From a candidate division Zixibacteria bacterium HGW-Zixibacteria-1 (GTDB taxonomy: Bacteria; Zixibacteria; MSB-5A5; GN15; PGXB01), in the NCBI GenBank assembly GCA_002838945.1, contig PGXB01000009.1, positions 35,100 through 99,099 of the forward strand: 64,000 nt of DNA, in the 5' to 3' direction. Positions 20,910-29,618 of the stretch are shown here, piece after piece; position 1 is the stretch's first letter; the number at the start of each line of letters is the position of its first letter. The position numbers were made by a program, and so were the translations under genes. The notes beneath the pieces are model-generated. The model saw only the letters and a program-made list of their open reading frames with translations, was not told the origin of the DNA and did not search any database.

Positions 20910-21428
20910 ATGGGTGACCTGAGAAATAGATACATAGTTTCGGTCGATGACGAGGAATTTGACATCGAATTGACCCGTCATGGCGATGGGTATCTGGTAG
21001 AATATGGGGACGTCAGATATCTGGTTACGGTTGATCAGTTATCGGACAAAAAATTTCTGTTCAAAATCAATGAGCGCGCTTCCGAGGTGGATATTACCCG
21101 CAACGGCGGCGGCCTTGATATCTTTTTGGAAGGGAAAGAGGTCAATGTCAGGGCCGAACCGTATGATCTGGCCGAGCTTCGCAAACGGGCCGGAACCGCC
21201 GTTGGCGGGCCCGAAGACAAAATTATCAAAGCACCGATGCCGGGGCTGGTGCTTTCAACGGCGGTTGCACCGGGCGACAAAGTCGCCAAAGGGCAGACGC
21301 TGGTTATTATCGAAGCCATGAAAATGGAAAACATGATAAAAGCCCCGTATGAGGCAACTGTTAAAGAAGTCTTTGCCGACCCCGGAATGGCGGTCGACAA
21401 AAACGAAAAATTAGTGGAGTTTGAATAA
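20910..21428 (+). CDS. Biotin carboxyl carrier protein of acyl-CoA carboxylase
   Basis: The 172-residue protein has an N-terminal beta domain of about 95 residues and a C-terminal biotinyl/lipoyl domain with IIEAMKMENM, where Lys138 would carry biotin. APMPGLVLSTAVAPGDKVAKG is the usual first half of this domain. The N-terminal part may dock onto the carboxyltransferase, as the BT domain does in propionyl-CoA carboxylases; this is inferred. The stop is directly followed by the ATG of the methylmalonyl-type mutase, so the genes are tightly coupled. Confidence 0.93.
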   Translation: MGDLRNRYIVSVDDEEFDIELTRHGDGYLVEYGDVRYLVTVDQLSDKKFLFKINERASEVDITRNGGGLDIFLEGKEVNVRAEPYDLAELRKRAGTAVGGPEDKIIKAPMPGLVLSTAVAPGDKVAKGQTLVIIEAMKMENMIKAPYEATVKEVFADPGMAVDKNEKLVEFE

Positions 21429-23000
21429 ATGGAAGAGGAAAAACGTCTCACCACTTCCGGTATCGAAATTCCGGTGGTGGCGGACCAGGATTCCCGAAAA
21501 GGAAGTATGCCGGGTCACCCGGGTGAGTACCCATATGCCCGCGGCATTTACAACAACATGTATCGCGGCCGTTTGTGGACGATGCGGCAGTATGCCGGTT
21601 TCGGCACGGCCGAAGAAACCAATCAACGCTTTCGATATCTTCTTGAAAACGGCCAGACCGGTTTGTCGGTAGCCTTCGACCTTGCGACCCAGATTGGATA
21701 TGATTCCGACAGCCCGATGGCGCTCGGCGAGGTCGGGCGAACCGGGGTCGCGATCGATTCGCTGGCCGATATGGAAACTCTTTTTAATAAAATACCGCTG
21801 GGACAGGTCTCGACTTCGATGACCATCAATGCTACCGCGGTTGTTCTGCTGGCCATGTATATCACTGTGGCCAGGAAGCAGGGGGTTCCGCAAAATAAGA
21901 TCTCCGGGACAATACAAAATGATATTCTCAAAGAATTCATTGCCCGGGGAACTTACATATATCCGCCGGAACCTTCAATGCGCCTTATCACCGATATCTT
22001 TTCGTATTCCAAAGATAATCTCCCGAAGTTCAATACAATATCGATTTCAGGTTATCATATTCGCGAAGCGGGCGCCAGTGCCGCCCAGGAAGTAGCTTTT
22101 ACGCTTTCCAATGCCAGGGCCTATGTCGAAGCGGCTCTTAAGGCCGGGATGGAGGTTGATTCTTTTGCGCCGCGCCTGTCATTTTTCTTTGCCGCGCATA
22201 ATAATCTGTTTGAGGAGGTCGCCAAATTCAGGGCTGCCCGGCGTATCTGGGCGAAACTGATGAAGGAGCAATATAAGGCGGGGGATGAAAAATCGCTGCT
22301 GCTGAGATTTCATACTCAGACCGGCGGCTCGACCCTGACGGCGCAGCAGCCGGAAAACAACATTGTTCGGACAGCCATGCAGGCATTGGCGGCCGTTCTT
22401 GGCGGAACCCAGTCGCTGCATACCAATTCGTTCGATGAGGCCCTTGGCCTGCCGACTCAGAGATCGGCCGAGATCGCCCTGAGGACGCAGCAGGTTATCG
22501 GATATGAATCGGGTGTCGTCGATTCCGCCGATCCGCTTGGAGGCTCATATCTTATCGAATATTTGACCGATGAAATCGAACAGAAGGTTCTCGAGATTAT
22601 GAAAGACATCGAGAAAATGGGCGGCTCGGTCAAGGGTGTCGAGACAGGCTACTTCAAGCATGAAATCGCCAAATCGGCTTACCGGTTCCAGAAGATGATT
22701 GAAAAAGACGAGATGATTGTGGTTGGTGTCAATAAGTTCAAAGACAAGGCCCAGCCGATGGAGGAAATTCTCAAGGTCGATCCGCATCTTGAAGAGGAAC
22801 AGGTCAAACGACTGAAGGAACTTCGCAAAAATCGCGATAACGAAAAGGTCGGGAAATGCCTGAAAGTCCTCGATGAGGTCGCCCGCAGTAATGAAAATAT
22901 TGTGCCGCCCGTTATTGACGCGGTGGAACAGTACACAACACTCGGCGAAATTTCCAATTGCCTGAGAGATATCTGGGGAGAGTACCATGAAGTTTTATAG
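21429..23000 (+). CDS. mcmA1: Methylmalonyl-CoA mutase large subunit
   Basis: This 523-residue B12-dependent mutase large subunit keeps the methylmalonyl-specific residues. Tyr55 (TMRQYAGFG) matches Tyr89, Arg173 (FIARGTY) matches Arg207 that binds the substrate carboxylate, and His210 (SISGYH) matches His244 of the Propionibacterium enzyme, all with identical spacing. Tyr41 (IYNNMY) also matches Tyr75. It converts (R)-methylmalonyl-CoA to succinyl-CoA. It lacks a B12 domain and none is coded beside it, so it presumably uses the small subunit at 14667 or one elsewhere. It begins on the base after the carrier stop and overlaps the lipoprotein gene by 14 bases. Confidence 0.94.
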   Translation: MEEEKRLTTSGIEIPVVADQDSRKGSMPGHPGEYPYARGIYNNMYRGRLWTMRQYAGFGTAEETNQRFRYLLENGQTGLSVAFDLATQIGYDSDSPMALGEVGRTGVAIDSLADMETLFNKIPLGQVSTSMTINATAVVLLAMYITVARKQGVPQNKISGTIQNDILKEFIARGTYIYPPEPSMRLITDIFSYSKDNLPKFNTISISGYHIREAGASAAQEVAFTLSNARAYVEAALKAGMEVDSFAPRLSFFFAAHNNLFEEVAKFRAARRIWAKLMKEQYKAGDEKSLLLRFHTQTGGSTLTAQQPENNIVRTAMQALAAVLGGTQSLHTNSFDEALGLPTQRSAEIALRTQQVIGYESGVVDSADPLGGSYLIEYLTDEIEQKVLEIMKDIEKMGGSVKGVETGYFKHEIAKSAYRFQKMIEKDEMIVVGVNKFKDKAQPMEEILKVDPHLEEEQVKRLKELRKNRDNEKVGKCLKVLDEVARSNENIVPPVIDAVEQYTTLGEISNCLRDIWGEYHEVL

Positions 23001-23502
23001 AATCATAATTATTTTTATTATTATCCTGTTTCTGAGCGGCTGCAGTAATCAGGAAACTGCAAAAAAATCAGGCAATCCGAGTACCGGTGCCGAAGAAATC
23101 AGCGACCAGAACGCTATCAGGGCGATGATGACAGAATATATTGACCGCATGAAAGAGGGCGACAAAACGGTCCTTTACGAGAATGAGTTCCTGTACTACC
23201 AGGATTTAATCTCGCTGACCGAATATATGGAATATCCCAGAGTAAGGGATTATGTTTATGATTCGCTGTCTCATGTCGAAGTTGACAGTGTTCATGTCTA
23301 TGGCGACTCGGCCGATGTCTGGATCAGGCTGTTTTATGAATCTCTCGATCCCAATGCGAAAGGGCGTGCCTATCAAAGCAGGGTGTTTCGCTCGCGCGGG
23401 AAATGGCTCAAACCCTACCAGTCGCATTTTGACAAGCAACTGGAACTGGAAGAACAGATTAAGGCTTATGAAGATGCCGTCAAACGGGAGCAGACCGAGT
23501 AG
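22987..23502 (+). CDS. Small lipoprotein of unknown function
   Basis: The 171-residue protein begins with a short basic N-terminus, a hydrophobic stretch and the lipobox FLSGC (Cys18), so it is a lipoprotein anchored in the cytoplasmic or outer membrane. The mature part is acidic and helical at first, then has a fold reminiscent of NTF2/SnoaL-like small domains ([20 protein letters not shown], later [19 protein letters not shown]). That comparison is a visual impression only. Its start lies inside the end of the mutase gene, and it is followed 14 bases later by the epimerase, so it belongs to the same transcript. Confidence 0.8.
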   Translation: MKFYRIIIIFIIILFLSGCSNQETAKKSGNPSTGAEEISDQNAIRAMMTEYIDRMKEGDKTVLYENEFLYYQDLISLTEYMEYPRVRDYVYDSLSHVEVDSVHVYGDSADVWIRLFYESLDPNAKGRAYQSRVFRSRGKWLKPYQSHFDKQLELEEQIKAYEDAVKREQTE

Positions 23503-23516
23503 GAAGGAAAATAGAA

Positions 23517-23924
23517 GTGTCTGATATATCGCATATTGGAATCGCAGTTGAAAATCTGGAGAAGGCGATTGAAGCCTTCTCCGATTTGCTTGGTTATCCT
23601 CCGCTCCATACCGAGGAGGTAATGGAGCAAAAAGTAAAGGTGGCCATGTTTGCCGCCAAAGATGATCCCGACTCGGGGCATATCGAATTATTGGCGGCGA
23701 CCGATGACAACAGTCCGATCCGGAAGTTTATTGAAAAGCGCGGGCCGGGATTGCATCACCTGGCCATCCTCGTGGATGATATCGAAAAGAAACTGATCGA
23801 GATGAAAGCCAAAGGTTATCGGCTGATCGACGAGAAGCCGAAAATCGGAGCGGGCGGCAAAAGGATTGCCTTTGTGCACCCCGCTTCCACCGGCGGCGTC
23901 CTACTGGAATTGCAGGAAAAATAG
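23517..23924 (+). CDS. mce: Methylmalonyl-CoA epimerase
   Basis: The 135-residue protein of the glyoxalase/VOC fold interconverts (S)- and (R)-methylmalonyl-CoA, linking the carboxylase to the mutase. The metal ligands are seen as His in [13 protein letters not shown], His in [13 protein letters not shown] and Glu in [18 protein letters not shown] and [13 protein letters not shown] are typical of the family. The start is a GTG behind AGGAAGGA. It is the last gene of the acyl-CoA operon and faces the convergent minus-strand gene with a single base between stops. Confidence 0.94.
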   Translation: MSDISHIGIAVENLEKAIEAFSDLLGYPPLHTEEVMEQKVKVAMFAAKDDPDSGHIELLAATDDNSPIRKFIEKRGPGLHHLAILVDDIEKKLIEMKAKGYRLIDEKPKIGAGGKRIAFVHPASTGGVLLELQEK

Positions 23925-23925
23925 T

Positions 23926-24699
23926 TCAACTTTTTCTGATAATATCCGCGGCAACTCTGACTGTCCCGCAGCGACTGCAGGCCTCATTATCAATATGATT
24001 TGCCCGGCCGCATAATGAACAGCGCCAGAGACTACCTGAATCCCTGCCCAATGGGTTTCTTGATTTCTGGACCCGGCGATTGCGCGAATAAAATAAGGCA
24101 GACAAGGCCAGAATCAGCAGAATCATCATATATGGCGAGAAATTCCTGCGAGGATAAAACTCCTCGGCAAGAGTCTCATCGATTCTGAAAGAATTCGTCA
24201 GGACATTAATTTGGGGTCTGATCGCATCAAATATTTCCGGGGGAGCCATTACCACGATCAGATAAAGCACCTGTTCGCCCGAGGCCAGTCGTCCGATAAT
24301 TCCCTTTAATCCGCTGTGAATAAGTGCCTCCGACCGGGCTGGGATATGATTATACTCGGCTTCAAAAGAGGCCGAACCGCCATTGACTGCATATGCAATG
24401 CTGTCTCGGTTGGCCGATTTGATTCCAATGTCATGATATAGCCCGGTAATCGCCTCGGCCAGGTCACCGTCCGACTTAATGGGATTCTCGGTATCAAGTT
24501 CAAATCTGGAAACGGTTACCTCGACGGAGTCCCCGGCGTCGGTATTTATTATCAATATATCGGGCGTGGCCTGCTGAGCCGACCATCCGGCCGGAAGATC
24601 GAACGTGCATTTGAGCATCGAATTATTATAGACCTCGCCGACCGCTCCCGTGGCGAAAAATAATAATCCGAACAATATTAGAGATAATGCAGTTTTCAT
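23926..24699 (-). CDS. Exported/membrane protein with C-terminal zinc ribbon
   Basis: The 257-residue protein has a signal peptide (ends near ATGAVG, residue 21), an extracytoplasmic domain of about 150 residues beginning CTFDLPAGWSAQ, a transmembrane segment (about 192-208) and a cytoplasmic tail. The tail ends in a RanBP2-like zinc finger, WRCSLCGRANHIDNEACSRC, with four Cys. The outer domain reminds me of the PsbP/Mog1 fold (DLPAGW, later a long curved sheet), but this is only an impression. It is the last gene of the minus-strand group and lies 44 bases after the BlaI-like gene. Function unknown. Confidence 0.8.
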   Translation of the reverse strand: MKTALSLILFGLLFFATGAVGEVYNNSMLKCTFDLPAGWSAQQATPDILIINTDAGDSVEVTVSRFELDTENPIKSDGDLAEAITGLYHDIGIKSANRDSIAYAVNGGSASFEAEYNHIPARSEALIHSGLKGIIGRLASGEQVLYLIVVMAPPEIFDAIRPQINVLTNSFRIDETLAEEFYPRRNFSPYMMILLILALSALFYSRNRRVQKSRNPLGRDSGSLWRCSLCGRANHIDNEACSRCGTVRVAADIIRKS

Positions 24700-24743
24700 A
24701 TAATAATTATCGGGAAATTTTCCAACTAAATGAGGCCCGAAGA

Positions 24744-25187
24744 TTAATCGGCAGCTTTCTTCGAGGCCTTGCGGACCTTGTGAAAAAGATTGGCGGTTAT
24801 GGTTCGGTATTCATTCATTAGGCCCGCTATGACCGCCGCCACGGCCAGCTTGAGAAAGCCTCTTTCGTCCGTAATCGGTGAATATACATAAGAAGCGCCT
24901 TCTTTATTCCGGGATAGATAACCTTTTTCGTGCAAGCGAACCATTATTGTCATTATGGTCGTGTAAGCGTATTTATTTTTTCTATTGATGAAATAAAGCG
25001 CCCGTTTGACGGTCATCGGACCATTTGCCCAGACAATTTGCATCACCTCGGCTTCAAGCCGGCCCATAAATTTCTCCAGGCCCGGTCTTTCCGGGCGGAA
25101 AGTGATGGAAATGGCCGGTTTTTCGGGCTGTGTGGGATTTTTATCCCGTGCGTTTTCGGGCTGATTGGCTGGTTTTTTTCCGGTCAC
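24744..25187 (-). CDS. BlaI/MecI/CopY-family transcriptional repressor
   Basis: The 147-residue protein has a disordered polar N-terminus (about 45 residues), a winged-helix domain with LEAEVMQIVWANGPMTVKRA, AYTTIMTIMVRLHEKGYLSR and YVYSPITDE, and a C-terminal dimerisation helix region. Members bind operator DNA as dimers and are usually released by cleavage. The GTG start overlaps the stop of the small membrane protein at 25184-25345 (GTGA), which supports this start even though no ribosome site is seen. No BlaR1-type M56 peptidase gene is near, which is unusual for the family, so the inducer path is unknown. Confidence 0.85.
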   Translation of the reverse strand: MTGKKPANQPENARDKNPTQPEKPAISITFRPERPGLEKFMGRLEAEVMQIVWANGPMTVKRALYFINRKNKYAYTTIMTIMVRLHEKGYLSRNKEGASYVYSPITDERGFLKLAVAAVIAGLMNEYRTITANLFHKVRKASKKAAD

Positions 25188-25345
25188 TTAATTTCGATAT
25201 GTTTCTTTTTGTCAAAAATTATCTTAGCTCCAAGCGCAATCAGGGCAATCGGCCAGAAATAGTCCCAGAATCCGCCTGAAATAATATCCATTTTGGCCAG
25301 AAGTAACAGGACTCCGGCGACTAAAATTGCAAATCCAAAAAACAT
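25184..25345 (-). CDS. Small LiaI/DUF5668-like membrane protein
   Basis: This 53-residue protein is too short for the usual cutoff. It starts at the ATG at 25345, eight bases after AGGAG; a second ATG at 25351 is closer to the site and less likely. It has two hydrophobic helices with the DUF5668/LiaF-TM pattern: FGFAILVAGVLLLLAKMDII, then GFWDYFWPIALIALGAKIIF, and a Lys-rich tail. Its TGA overlaps the GTG of the repressor gene by four bases, so the two form a unit. A similar protein is coded at 50599-50817. Relatives of LiaI act in envelope stress responses; a role here is inferred from that and from the repressor partner. Confidence 0.8.
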   Translation of the reverse strand: MFFGFAILVAGVLLLLAKMDIISGGFWDYFWPIALIALGAKIIFDKKKHIEIK

Positions 25346-25481
25346 ATTCATCTCTCCTGAAGTATGATTAATATTTAAATATCTTATGCTTCACCGGCGG
25401 TGTCAATTAAAATTATTCAGGAACTTCCCAGAAGTAGATTTCACACCAGCCTGAGCCGCCAAGTATTTAATAACTTTTGAG

Positions 25482-26477
25482 TTACAACGCCCGGCGCAAT
25501 GCCCGGAGATTCTCATAGGGCAGTTCCGGGGCAATAGCGCAACTTGGGCCGAAGATGAATCGTCGCCCGGCGAATTTCTCTTTCAGGCGCGCGATCTCAT
25601 TGCCGATTTCATCAGGGCGGCTGTGCCACAGCCAGCCGCGGTCGTCAAGGCCGGCTACAACAGTCTTTTCGCCGAAAAACTCGAAAGCCTGCTCGACCGA
25701 CGGATTGGTGGGATGACTTGAGTCCCAGTTGATGAGATCGACCGGGTAGTCGGATAATTGTTTAAGGTAATTGTTGGTGTGGCAGACATGGAGCATATTG
25801 AAGCGGCTTCCCTGCACCGCCTTTAAGATTCTTAAGTCGTATGGCCGCCCGTACTTCATGTAATCTTCGTAGTCCATATTATCTGACGAGGCCCACTCGA
25901 GCGTGGCAAAAAATATCCCGTCGGCGCCGGCATTGAGACATTCAACCGAATATTTCTTGAATGTTTCGGTTATATTCTCGAGGGCGGCAGTGATGCGCCC
26001 GGGATCCTGATCGATATGTTCCTTCAGTTTGTCGGTATCTCCAACCAGGTAGCGGGCGATTCCGAGGGGATTGAAGACGGTCATCAGGAGCGGTAATTCC
26101 GGCCCGACTTTCTTTCTGATCATTCTAATCACTTTGAGGTGCTCGGCCAGCACCGGCGCGGTCATGGGCAGCGGCTCGATCTTGTCCCAATCATGCAGTC
26201 TCTTGACGGCATATTCGAGCTTGATATGCTTCTGAAATTCACTGCATGACCAGCGCAATTTATTTCCCCAGTCCTCGACATGGTAGCTGGCGCGAGGATT
26301 GATTTTCATGAAGTCCCAGTCGAACTCACTCTGGAAGCCGATCATCGCATCGACCAGACCTTCGGCGGCGGCCTCCCTGTGATAAAAATGTCTCCAGGCC
26401 GAGGCGGCGAAACGGTCCGGTTTTTCGCCGCGCATAATCATTTCGATTCTTTCGCGATGGGAATATTTCTCGGGCAT
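25482..26477 (-). CDS. UroD-fold methyltransferase-like protein with zinc motif
   Basis: The 331-residue protein belongs to the uroporphyrinogen decarboxylase superfamily (RERIEMIMRGEKPDRF near the start). It carries His230-Val-Cys232 (MLHVCHTNN) and Cys313 (FGPSCAI), the His-x-Cys...Cys zinc set of corrinoid-protein:thiol methyltransferases such as MtaA/MtbA. True UroD lacks these. It therefore more likely moves methyl groups, perhaps from a corrinoid protein, than makes porphyrin; the acceptor is unknown. The start at 26477 was chosen over 26513, which lies inside the upstream gene and has no ribosome site. It follows the DUF169 gene with one base between, so the two proteins probably work together. 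Confidence 0.75.
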   Translation of the reverse strand: MPEKYSHRERIEMIMRGEKPDRFAASAWRHFYHREAAAEGLVDAMIGFQSEFDWDFMKINPRASYHVEDWGNKLRWSCSEFQKHIKLEYAVKRLHDWDKIEPLPMTAPVLAEHLKVIRMIRKKVGPELPLLMTVFNPLGIARYLVGDTDKLKEHIDQDPGRITAALENITETFKKYSVECLNAGADGIFFATLEWASSDNMDYEDYMKYGRPYDLRILKAVQGSRFNMLHVCHTNNYLKQLSDYPVDLINWDSSHPTNPSVEQAFEFFGEKTVVAGLDDRGWLWHSRPDEIGNEIARLKEKFAGRRFIFGPSCAIAPELPYENLRALRRAL

Positions 26478-26478
26478 T

Positions 26479-27264
26479 TTATTTCTGGTCTTTCTCCTTT
26501 TCTTTCCAGGCATTGGTCAACTGGTAGTAATGCTCGGGATATTCGGGGGTGAAGCGGAGGTAGGCCGGAACCGGATAGCGGATGCCGCCGCTGTGGGTCC
26601 CTTCGAGTCCCTTGATCACCTCTTCTTCGAGGCCGACCGGAATGGACATGGCCATTTCATCGTCGCCGGTCTGCCCGAAAACACGATCTCCGTAGCAGGG
26701 GAGAATTACTTGCGGCTTTCCGGTTTTCATGGTTTCGATGCAAATATCGGCGCAATCCAGACGGGCCGAGAATTTACTGGTCAGATAACCACCTTTTTTA
26801 TAGAGGGTTGCCGCCAGGAGCCGCATGATTTGAGCCGAGTTGCCGTAAACGAGATAAACATGCGGAATAAAATCCGCCTTCGAAACCGGCGCCGCCATCA
26901 CATGGCTGTATTCTTTGAAAGAAAATCTCGGAACCAGGGCCTCCGTTTTGGCCCCGGCCTGTCGGGTTTCGGTAAACATCCCGGCGCACATGGCGCCGCA
27001 ACTGTAAATAGCCAGTTCCTTTTTCATTCCGAAAGCGGTCAGGGCCAGCGGACAATTGATATCCTCCTCGCCGACGGCCAGTTGCCAGCCATAGCGGCGG
27101 GCCATCGAAAAGGTCTGGCAGATGGCCACCTTAATATTCATATCCCGAAAAGGGCGCCTGGTCCGTTCCGAAATATCCTTGCCGTCTTTGACCATCCGAA
27201 TTGCCAGCGGAAATGAGCCCGGTCTGACATATTTGGCCAAAGCCTCATCAAAATCTTTAAGCAT
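26479..27264 (-). CDS. DUF169-domain protein
   Basis: The 261-residue soluble protein matches the DUF169 family by eye: PGSFPLAIRMVKDG near the N-terminus, the Cys-bearing AICQTFSMARRYGWQLAV, CPLALTAFG, SCGAMCAGMF and, near the end, LPCYGDRVFGQTGDDEM. DUF169 proteins often stand beside methyltransferases or redox enzymes and their activity is unknown; the conserved Cys suggest metal or cofactor binding. The ATG at 27264 follows GGAG by eight bases; a TTG at 27357 is not credible. It is the first gene of a two-gene unit with the UroD-fold protein and diverges from the PilR-like gene. Confidence 0.78.
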   Translation of the reverse strand: MLKDFDEALAKYVRPGSFPLAIRMVKDGKDISERTRRPFRDMNIKVAICQTFSMARRYGWQLAVGEEDINCPLALTAFGMKKELAIYSCGAMCAGMFTETRQAGAKTEALVPRFSFKEYSHVMAAPVSKADFIPHVYLVYGNSAQIMRLLAATLYKKGGYLTSKFSARLDCADICIETMKTGKPQVILPCYGDRVFGQTGDDEMAMSIPVGLEEEVIKGLEGTHSGGIRYPVPAYLRFTPEYPEHYYQLTNAWKEKEKDQK

Positions 27265-27439
27265 ATCGGGTTCTCCGTTGAGTTGGTCTGTGTCAATTAA
27301 AGGATATACTATTTCTAAAGCAAGAATATTTGTCTGTGTAATATCTGAACATTGCAAAAAGCAAATATTCAGCGAATCATCTTTCTGCCGAAAACTATTG
27401 TATTAAGTAATCTCTGTTACTGCATCCGAAAGGAAAGAA

Positions 27440-28804
27440 ATGGCCGGAAAAATATTGGTTGTCGATGACGAGCAGTCGATGTGTGATTTCATGGAAATCA
27501 TGCTGACCAAGGAAGGGTATGATGTTGAGACAACGGTTTCCGGTTCCGAAGCGATTCAACGGACCGCTTCCAGCGAGTATGATCTGATAATTGCCGATTT
27601 GATGATGCCCGAAATGTCGGGGCTTGACCTCTTGAAAAAGGTCAAAAAGGGAAGGCCGAATCAGGAATTGATTGTCATGACCGCTTTTGCCTCGGTCGAT
27701 ACCGCCATCGAAGCCATGCGTGAAGGGGCGCTGGATTATATTACCAAGCCATTTAAGGTCGATGAGATCAAACTGGTGATAGAAAAATCGGTCAACCAGA
27801 AACATATGGCCGAGGAAAACAGCCGCCTCAAACAGCAGCTCAAGCATGATTATTCATTCATCAATTTCATCGGGCAGTCGGATGAGATAATAAATCTTAA
27901 AAAACTCGCCGCCAAAGTCTCGATTACCGATTCGACGGTTCTTGTTCGCGGTGAGTCGGGCACCGGTAAGGATCTGGTTGCCAAGGCGATACATGCCGGT
28001 TCGGGGCGCGCCACCGGTCCCTTTATCACGATCAACTGCGCCGCGCTCCCGGAAACTTTGTTGGAGTCGGAGCTTTTCGGTTACAAGAAGGGCGCCTTCA
28101 CCGGAGCCATTAAAGATAAAGACGGCTTGTTCAAAATGGCCGATGGCGGCACGTTCTTTCTGGATGAAGTGGGCAATACCTCTCCGGCCATCCAGGTAAA
28201 GCTTTTGCGGGTTCTTGAGGATAAGATCATCACGCCGGTCGGCGACACCAAGCCGATTGAAGTCGATGTCCGGCTGATTGCCGCCACCAACGCCGATCTT
28301 GAACAGGACGTCAAGGCGGGCAAATTCAGGTCGGATCTGTTCTATCGTCTCAATGTTATCCCCCTGTATATTCCGCCGCTTCGTGAGCGGGCCGATGATC
28401 TGCCGATTCTGGTCGATCATTTTCTTAAAAAATACTGTGATCGCAATAAGGTCGAACCAAAGACACTCGGCCCGGAGGCGCTTGAAATACTCAACAAATA
28501 CGATTGGCCCGGCAATGTCCGCGAGCTTGAAAACTGTATTGAGCGGGCGGTGCTCTTTTCACGGGGGAACGTCATAAACATAGATGATTTCCCGTCAAAA
28601 ATTATAGAGGGAAAGAGCCGGGCGATAGTCTCCGAAGAAACGCCGGAGACCCCGACCCTGGAATCAATAGAAAAAGCTTATATTTATTATATTATGAACA
28701 AGGCCAAGGGCAAAAAGGCGCAGGCGGCCAAGCTGCTCGGTATTGATAACTCGACTCTTTACCGAAAACTTGAGAGATACAAAATGCAGGGGGATGAGGA
28801 TTAA
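27440..28804 (+). CDS. Sigma-54-dependent response regulator, PilR/NtrC-like
   Basis: The 454-residue protein has a receiver domain (1-120; Asp53 in IIADLMMPEMSG is the phosphorylation site, with Lys in DYITKPF), an AAA+ domain with Walker A GESGTGKDLVAKAIH, the GAFTGA loop that contacts sigma-54, DGGTFFLDEVGN and RLNVIPLYIPPLRER, and a C-terminal Fis-type helix-turn-helix ending near residue 450 (AAKLLGIDNSTLYRKLERY). It activates sigma-54 promoters on phosphorylation. Two such promoters lie directly downstream before pilin genes (28907 and 29833), so a PilR role is likely. No sensor kinase is coded in the window. Confidence 0.9.
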   Translation: MAGKILVVDDEQSMCDFMEIMLTKEGYDVETTVSGSEAIQRTASSEYDLIIADLMMPEMSGLDLLKKVKKGRPNQELIVMTAFASVDTAIEAMREGALDYITKPFKVDEIKLVIEKSVNQKHMAEENSRLKQQLKHDYSFINFIGQSDEIINLKKLAAKVSITDSTVLVRGESGTGKDLVAKAIHAGSGRATGPFITINCAALPETLLESELFGYKKGAFTGAIKDKDGLFKMADGGTFFLDEVGNTSPAIQVKLLRVLEDKIITPVGDTKPIEVDVRLIAATNADLEQDVKAGKFRSDLFYRLNVIPLYIPPLRERADDLPILVDHFLKKYCDRNKVEPKTLGPEALEILNKYDWPGNVRELENCIERAVLFSRGNVINIDDFPSKIIEGKSRAIVSEETPETPTLESIEKAYIYYIMNKAKGKKAQAAKLLGIDNSTLYRKLERYKMQGDED

Positions 28805-28906
28805 TTTTTTCAAAATATCTCGTTTTGAAACAATTCGTCTTGATTTTGCCCGACAGTTGACAAAAAATTAAACAGATATAGATAGAATCAATGTAATGGT
28901 CTATTG

Positions 28907-28920
28907 GGAATACCATTTGC
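28907..28920 (+). promoter_or_regulatory. Sigma-54 (-24/-12) promoter of pilin gene 1
   Basis: GG at 28907-28908, ten bases, GC at 28919-28920; in context GGAATACCATTTGCA, close to TGGCAC-N5-TTGCA in the -12 half and weaker at -24. The PilR-like activator gene ends 100 bases upstream. The core ACCATTTGC is shared with the promoter at 29833. Confidence 0.6.
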
Positions 28921-28980
28921 ATTGATCTGGTTATGATATGCTTATGCACAGCGCCACCCAATAACATTGTGAGGTGTGTC

Positions 28981-29403
28981 GTGATACGAAAAAATGATAA
29001 TACCGGCTTTACTTTAATCGAGTTGATGATAGTCGTTGTCATTATAGGAATTCTGGCCGCGATGGCCATCCCCAGATTTATGGCGGTTTCGACCAAAAAC
29101 AAGCAGTCCGAAGCCAAGTTGATATTAAAGCAAATCTATACCAATCAAAGGACTTACCGCCAACAGGGAACGGGATACTATATTCCCGGAGGAGCGGCCA
29201 GCGCCACTGCTCCAAGTGCCTTGTCCCTGATATGGGTTGAGATACCGGCAACCTCAATGTACACATACACTATTAATGCCACCGTCAATACCTTTACCGC
29301 CATAGCAACATCGAATATTCTCGATGATGATCCGGCGCCGGATGTCTGGCAGATAGATCATTTGGGGATATTGGTTTGCTTGTCCGATGATGCGCAACTT
29401 TAG
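28981..29403 (+). CDS. Type IV pilin, paralog 1
   Basis: The 140-residue prepilin starts at the GTG at 28981 behind GAGGTG. A 9-residue leader ends with Gly, followed by FTLIELMIVVVIIGILAAMA, the hallmark helix with Glu at position 5 of the mature protein. Mature form is about 131 residues. The first 60 are like the paralog at 29905 (IPRFM, KQSE, LKQIYT, RTYRQQ). The rest is a small beta domain without the usual pair of Cys; the only Cys is close to the C-terminus. Prepilin peptidase would cut before Phe. It is controlled by its own sigma-54 promoter and ends before a terminator at 29424. Confidence 0.92.
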   Translation: MIRKNDNTGFTLIELMIVVVIIGILAAMAIPRFMAVSTKNKQSEAKLILKQIYTNQRTYRQQGTGYYIPGGAASATAPSALSLIWVEIPATSMYTYTINATVNTFTAIATSNILDDDPAPDVWQIDHLGILVCLSDDAQL

Positions 29404-29423
29404 CCCTTTCATATATATCGTGT

Positions 29424-29450
29424 AAAGCCCGCTCAAGCGGGCTTTTTTTT
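29424..29450 (+). terminator. Rho-independent terminator after pilin 1
   Basis: AAAGCCCGC (29424-29432) pairs with GCGGGCTTT (29437-29445) around a TCAA loop, followed by an eight-base T run. A near copy of the stem loop occurs at 29597-29618. Confidence 0.9.
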
Positions 29451-29458
29451 GCATTGTT

Positions 29459-29618
29459 GTGCCGGTTCTTGCTCTCGATTTATCGGGGGTGTGAACCGGC
29501 ACCACTATAACTATTTAGCTATTAAATACTAAGACCAACATGCGTCAGGTCACAATTTAACTTGGAAGTGAAATCAAGACCTGACGCAACTTTTTAGGCC
29601 GCTCAAGCGGGCTTTTTT
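29459..29618 (+). ncRNA. Structured intergenic region between the pilins, possible small RNA
   Basis: Three hairpins are packed in 160 bases with no gene. GTGCCGGTTC (29459-29468) pairs with GAACCGGCAC (29493-29502). TGCGTCAGGTC (29541-29551) pairs perfectly with GACCTGACGCA (29578-29588) and is followed by TTTTT. A terminator-like stem, CCGCTCAAGCGG, precedes seven T at 29612. The stems are perfect and of different sequence. They could be a small RNA with its terminator, or repeats of transcription-end type. No promoter was recognised for it. The remaining part of the gap (29620-29830) has nothing clear except the promoter at 29833. Confidence 0.4.
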
